From the NCBI GenBank assembly GCA_964486215.1, contig CAZALI010000027.1, positions 1 through 8,110 on the forward strand: 8,110 nt of DNA, in the 5' to 3' direction. The notes beneath the pieces are model-generated. The model saw nothing but the letters and a program-made list of their open reading frames with translations, ran no database searches and had not been told where the DNA came from. This document shows, piece after piece, positions 5,389-8,110 of the stretch. The DNA is from RUG343 sp964486215. Lineage in GTDB: Bacteria > Bacillota_I > Bacilli_A > RF39 > UBA660. The position numbers and the translations under genes were made by a program. How positions within the stretch are numbered: the first letter of the stretch is position 1; every line of letters starts with the position of its first letter.

Positions 5389-7671
5389 ATGAGAAAACAT
5401 AATGCAATTCGAGTAGTCCTTGTATCTATTTTGATAGTTGCTGTATTGTCTTGGTTATTACCAGCTGCTACTTTCCAAGATAATAAGTTAGATTTAGTAG
5501 GACGTACTCAGATAGGTTTATTTGATCTATCAGTTTATCCATTTACTGTTATTCAATATTTTGGATATATTGTATTTTTCATTCTAGCAGTAGGTGGATT
5601 CTATGGAGTTTTGTATAAGATTCCAGCATATCGTGCTATGTTAGATAAGATTGCCTATAACTTGAGAGGAAATGAAAAATTATTTGTAGTTGTTACTACT
5701 GTAGTATTTGCTTTTTTAACTTCTGTTTGTGGAGTACAATTAGCTTTATTTATTTTCTTCCCATTTATAGCTTCTATAATCTTACTATTAGGTTACGATA
5801 AGATGGTAGTTGCTTTAACTTTAGTTGGATCTACAATTGTAGGTTTGATGGGAACTACTATGGGATATAGCAACGTTGAAGTATTATTTAGTGTACTTAA
5901 AGGTGTTGATATTAAGACAGCTTTACCACTAAGAATTGCTATATTATTAGTTGGATTATTTGCACTAATAATTGAAATTCTTTGCTATATCAAAAAGCAT
6001 TCTGTAGTTGAAGCTCGTGTAGCAGCTAAAAGAGTCGTTTCAACTGTTAAGAATGAGGTTAGAAGTACTAAGACTTCAAAACCAAAGACAAAAACAAATA
6101 AGACTAAAGGAAGGAAAACAACTAAATCTAGTTCTAGAAACAACAAAGCTGATCTTGTTGATGAAGCTGTAGTTGCTGTTAAAGAAGATGTAGATGTTCT
6201 TACTAGTGAATATGTTCCTAGATCTGTTAGAGGAACATATAAAGTTTGGCCACTTGTTGTTAGTATGGCTGTAGCATTTATTGTATTAGTACTAGGATTT
6301 ATGCCTTGGACAAATTCATTCAATATTAATACATTTACTGACTTACAAAATAGTTTTATTGCTAACAGTCAGGTAAAAGTATATATTTGGCTTGCTTTAT
6401 TAGCTGGTATTTCATTTGTTGTAGGAGTTGTTAATTCTAGCAAGAAGAGAACACCTATACCATTTATTAACACTTTATTAGCATTATTTGCTGGTTGTTT
6501 AGCATATAGTGCAGCTAAAGGAGTAGGACTATTAGTATTTGAAATAATCGTTGCTGCTTTAATTTTAGCTGTTAGTGTTGTATTATTAGTTAAGTCTAGT
6601 AATAAGATAGTTGTAGCTATTGAAGGATCTTTAGCTACGCTATGTATGATTGCTTGCATACTTGTAACTGTTGGAGTAAAAGCTAGATTATTTATTTCTA
6701 TAGTATTAGCTATTATGTTAATTGCAGGTATTGTATATACTTGTGTTGTAGGTGGTAAAAAGCCAATCTTAGCTGTTATATATTCTTTATTAGCTATAAT
6801 GGCTGGTTATTTAGTAACTAATGGTAATGCTACAGGATTTATATTATTAGTATTAGTAGTTGGTATTTCATTACTAGTGTCTAAGAAGCTTACTGATAAC
6901 TGCCTTATAAGTGCTGGCGTAGCATTAGCTGCAGCAGTTGTTTATCTATTAATATTTGCTGCTGCTACAGGATTTGGCGTATTCTTTAAAGAGTTTGGTT
7001 CATTCTTCGGAGAAGGATTTGCTATATACAGAAAGGTATTTGGTAATGCTACAGAGTTTGGTACATGGACAGTAGAACCATTAACTGCAGTTCTATTAGT
7101 TAGTGCTTTATTCTTAATTTGGGCTTATAGAGTAAATTTAGAAGATGCTATGGATGGAGTTCGTGCTGGACTAAGAAAAGCTGTTGGACCAGCATTAGTA
7201 ACTGTTCTAGTATATACTGTACTTGTAATGGTTACATATCAACCATTCCAATTATATCTATATGAAACAATTCTAGGATGGGCAAAGACATTTAATATCT
7301 TTACATCTGCATTGATTGCAGCATTAGCTGGTTTCTTCAATGTTGATTCATATTATGCTTTTGCTAACGTATTACCTTATTATGTTACTATAATTAAGGA
7401 TACAAGCGTATATCCTAAAGTTGCTGTATTATTCCAAGCTATTTATGCATTAACTATGTTAGTTGCACCTACTAGTTTAATTCTAATGACTGTATTATCT
7501 TACTTAAAGATTAATTACAAGGATTGGATTAAGACAGTTTGGGTATTTGCATTAGCTGTATTATTATTAGTATTATTAATCTTATCAATTTGGAATAATA
7601 TTGTAGCTTTTGTTATAGCTGGATTATTATTCATATTATTGATAGCTTTAGTTATAGCTAATAAAATTTAA
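5389..7671 (+). CDS. Expanded YfcC/C4-dicarboxylate-carrier-like membrane protein
   Basis: This is a 760-residue polytopic protein with about 20 hydrophobic segments. Residues 1-203 resemble the first half of the YfcC/DcuC-like family (anaerobic C4-dicarboxylate carriers and relatives): a first helix ending in SWLLPAATF (21-29, compare TWxxPAGEF), then FFILAVGGFYGVLYK (63-77) and FIFFPFIASIILLLGYDKMV (121-140). Residues 555-735 resemble the second half: EPLTAVLLVSALFLIWAYRV (563-582), AMDGVRAGLRKAVGPALVTV (587-606), and LFQAIYALTMLVAPTSLILM (681-700), where VAPTS matches the second substrate-loop region. Between them lie a basic Lys/Thr/Ser-rich cytoplasmic linker (about 204-285) and about nine extra hydrophobic segments (287-530). 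Family members are usually about 450-520 residues, so this protein is much longer. Substrate is unknown; related proteins transport carboxylates, peptides or amino-acid derivatives. It has its own promoter and terminator. The family call rests on remembered motifs. Confidence 0.7.
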   Translation: MRKHNAIRVVLVSILIVAVLSWLLPAATFQDNKLDLVGRTQIGLFDLSVYPFTVIQYFGYIVFFILAVGGFYGVLYKIPAYRAMLDKIAYNLRGNEKLFVVVTTVVFAFLTSVCGVQLALFIFFPFIASIILLLGYDKMVVALTLVGSTIVGLMGTTMGYSNVEVLFSVLKGVDIKTALPLRIAILLVGLFALIIEILCYIKKHSVVEARVAAKRVVSTVKNEVRSTKTSKPKTKTNKTKGRKTTKSSSRNNKADLVDEAVVAVKEDVDVLTSEYVPRSVRGTYKVWPLVVSMAVAFIVLVLGFMPWTNSFNINTFTDLQNSFIANSQVKVYIWLALLAGISFVVGVVNSSKKRTPIPFINTLLALFAGCLAYSAAKGVGLLVFEIIVAALILAVSVVLLVKSSNKIVVAIEGSLATLCMIACILVTVGVKARLFISIVLAIMLIAGIVYTCVVGGKKPILAVIYSLLAIMAGYLVTNGNATGFILLVLVVGISLLVSKKLTDNCLISAGVALAAAVVYLLIFAAATGFGVFFKEFGSFFGEGFAIYRKVFGNATEFGTWTVEPLTAVLLVSALFLIWAYRVNLEDAMDGVRAGLRKAVGPALVTVLVYTVLVMVTYQPFQLYLYETILGWAKTFNIFTSALIAALAGFFNVDSYYAFANVLPYYVTIIKDTSVYPKVAVLFQAIYALTMLVAPTSLILMTVLSYLKINYKDWIKTVWVFALAVLLLVLLILSIWNNIVAFVIAGLLFILLIALVIANKI
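6058..6144 (+). repeat. Low-complexity A-rich segment coding for a basic linker
   Basis: Residues 224-252 of the membrane protein are almost entirely Lys, Thr, Ser and Arg (for example TKTSKPKTKTNKTKGRKTTK). The DNA is A-rich (AAGAC, AAAAC and ACTAA elements recur irregularly). It is not a clean tandem repeat. By the positive-inside rule this linker should be cytoplasmic. Confidence 0.7.
6247..6978 (+). other. Inserted hydrophobic block within the YfcC-like protein
   Basis: Residues 287-530 hold roughly nine closely spaced hydrophobic stretches with short loops (estimates: 287-306, 330-348, 358-376, 380-401, 407-428, 432-453, 458-476, 480-498, 507-529). I recognise no family motif in it. Composition is Val/Leu/Ile/Ala-rich with few charges, and no catalytic-looking residues stand out. 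It separates the two halves that resemble the YfcC-like fold. Confidence 0.55.
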
Positions 7672-7676
7672 TAATT

Positions 7677-7711
7677 AACTGTTAAAACATTAGTTTTAAC
7701 AGTTTTTTTTT
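7677..7711 (+). terminator. Strong Rho-independent terminator of the membrane-protein gene
   Basis: A perfect 12-bp stem AACTGTTAAAAC (7677-7688) / GTTTTAACAGTT (7693-7704) closes an ATTA loop and runs into nine T residues (7703-7711). It starts five bases after the stop codon (TAA 7669-7671). This is the clearest terminator in the window. Confidence 0.92.
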
Positions 7712-7719
7712 GCTATAAT
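7711..7719 (+). promoter_or_regulatory. Extended -10 promoter of cysS
   Basis: TGCTATAAT is an extended -10 element (TGn plus TATAAT at 7714-7719) directly abutting the T-run of the preceding terminator. A -35 box at normal spacing would fall inside the terminator 3' arm, where no good match is seen, so this promoter probably relies on the extended -10. Expected start is near 7726, giving a leader of about 12 nt. Confidence 0.65.
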
Positions 7720-7725
7720 ATACAC

Positions 7726-7732
7726 AGGTGAT
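7726..7732 (+). promoter_or_regulatory. Shine-Dalgarno supporting a TTG start for cysS
   Basis: AGGTGAT matches the 3' part of the ideal Firmicutes ribosome binding site (AGGAGGTGATC) and lies 5 nt before TTG at 7738. The ATG at 7731 overlaps this site and is followed at once by TAA, so it cannot be the start. Confidence 0.8.
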
Positions 7733-7737
7733 GTAAT

Positions 7738-8110
7738 TTGAAGTTATTTAATACATTGAGTAGAAAAGTTGAAGAGTTTGTACCAGTAGAAGAAGGTAAA
7801 GTAGGATTCTATACTTGTGGACCTACTGTTTATCATTATGCTCATATTGGTAATATGCGTAATTATATAGATCATGATATTTTAGATAAAACTTTAAGAT
7901 ATTTAGGATACGATGTTAAACGTTGTATGAATATTACTGATGTTGGACATTTAACTAGTGATTCTGATAGTGGTGATGATAAGATGGAAGTCGCTGCTAG
8001 AAGAGAAAATAAAACCGCTATGGAAATAGATAAATTTTATACTGAAGCTTTTTTTAAAGATTTAGATTTAGTTAATAGTCGTATACCTGATATAGTGTCA
8101 CCTGCTACTG
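7738..8110 (+). CDS. cysS: Cysteinyl-tRNA synthetase (5' part, 3' end outside window)
   Basis: CysRS charges tRNA-Cys with cysteine in a class I, zinc-containing active site. The visible 124 codons start at TTG and read (M)KLFNTLSRKVEEFVPVEEGK, aligning with the usual family N-terminus (MxxYNTLTRKKEEF) and so supporting the start. FYTCGPTVYHYAHIGNMRNY (24-43) holds the zinc ligand C27 and the class I HIGH-type motif as HIGN (36-39). The segment NITDVGHLTSDSDSGDDKME is the long-loop form seen in one bacterial CysRS branch, in place of the short NFTDVDDKI form. The gene follows a strong terminator with its own compact promoter. There is no space for a T-box leader. In Bacillus cysS lies several genes downstream of lysS; here only one membrane-protein gene separates them. 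Confidence 0.96.
   Translation, partial: MKLFNTLSRKVEEFVPVEEGKVGFYTCGPTVYHYAHIGNMRNYIDHDILDKTLRYLGYDVKRCMNITDVGHLTSDSDSGDDKMEVAARRENKTAMEIDKFYTEAFFKDLDLVNSRIPDIVSPAT

Noticed and set aside
5985..6323. Antisense open frame opposite the basic linker of the membrane protein
   Set aside because: Its Thr/Ser/Leu-rich translation is the mirror of the + strand coding sequence; no ribosome binding site or family motif supports it.
6369..6659. Antisense open frame opposite the inserted hydrophobic block
   Set aside because: Shadow of a strong + strand gene, with no start signal or recognisable motif.
7731..7736. ATG as a possible cysS start
   Set aside because: It is followed immediately by TAA; the TTG at 7738 matches the CysRS N-terminus.
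1..8110. Mycoplasma-type genetic code (TGA as Trp)
   Set aside because: mscL and the PrsW gene end at TGA at the expected family lengths, and Trp residues are coded by TGG.
1..8110. tRNA genes, CRISPR arrays, insertion sequences or phage attachment sites
   Set aside because: No cloverleaf, spaced direct repeats, transposase motif or flanking inverted repeats seen; the only strong inverted repeats are the terminators.

Overview
The window comes from an AT-rich Firmicutes-type bacterium, probably a deep-branching Bacilli or Mollicutes-like lineage. Three observations support this: most wobble positions are A or T, the Shine-Dalgarno sites are strong (AAGGAG, GGGAGG, AGGTGAT), and the gene order ftsH ... 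dusB ... lysS resembles the Bacillus chromosome. TGA is used as a stop (it ends mscL and the PrsW gene) and Trp codons are TGG, so the Mycoplasma/Spiroplasma code (table 4) is not in use. All genes lie on the + strand and the window is almost fully coding; no stretch of 300 bases lacks a gene.

Layout. (1) From 1 to 1115 is the 3' part of ftsH, the membrane AAA+ zinc protease. It ends in an unusual Rho_N-like tail and a terminator whose 5' arm lies inside the coding sequence. (2) From about 1132 to 5310 is one apparent operon with its own promoter: mscL, dusB, an RDD-family membrane protein, a PrsW-type intramembrane protease and lysS. The genes overlap by 4, 8 and 11 bases or are separated by 4 bases, and a hairpin terminator lies at the lysS stop. 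(3) From about 5342 to 7711 is a monocistronic unit coding for a 760-residue polytopic membrane protein. Its two ends resemble the YfcC/C4-dicarboxylate anaerobic carrier family, but its middle is a Lys/Thr/Ser-rich linker plus a long extra block of hydrophobic segments. It ends in a perfect 12-bp terminator. (4) From about 7711 onward an extended -10 promoter and a TTG start open cysS, which runs off the window.

Functionally the window mixes housekeeping translation genes (dusB for tRNA dihydrouridine, lysS and cysS for tRNA charging) with membrane-protein functions (FtsH quality control, MscL osmotic release, RDD protein, PrsW protease, large transporter-like protein). Nothing here is a clear mobile element, CRISPR array, phage gene or defence system. 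The least ordinary items are the FtsH tail, the expanded YfcC-like protein, and the RDD-PrsW pair embedded between dusB and lysS.
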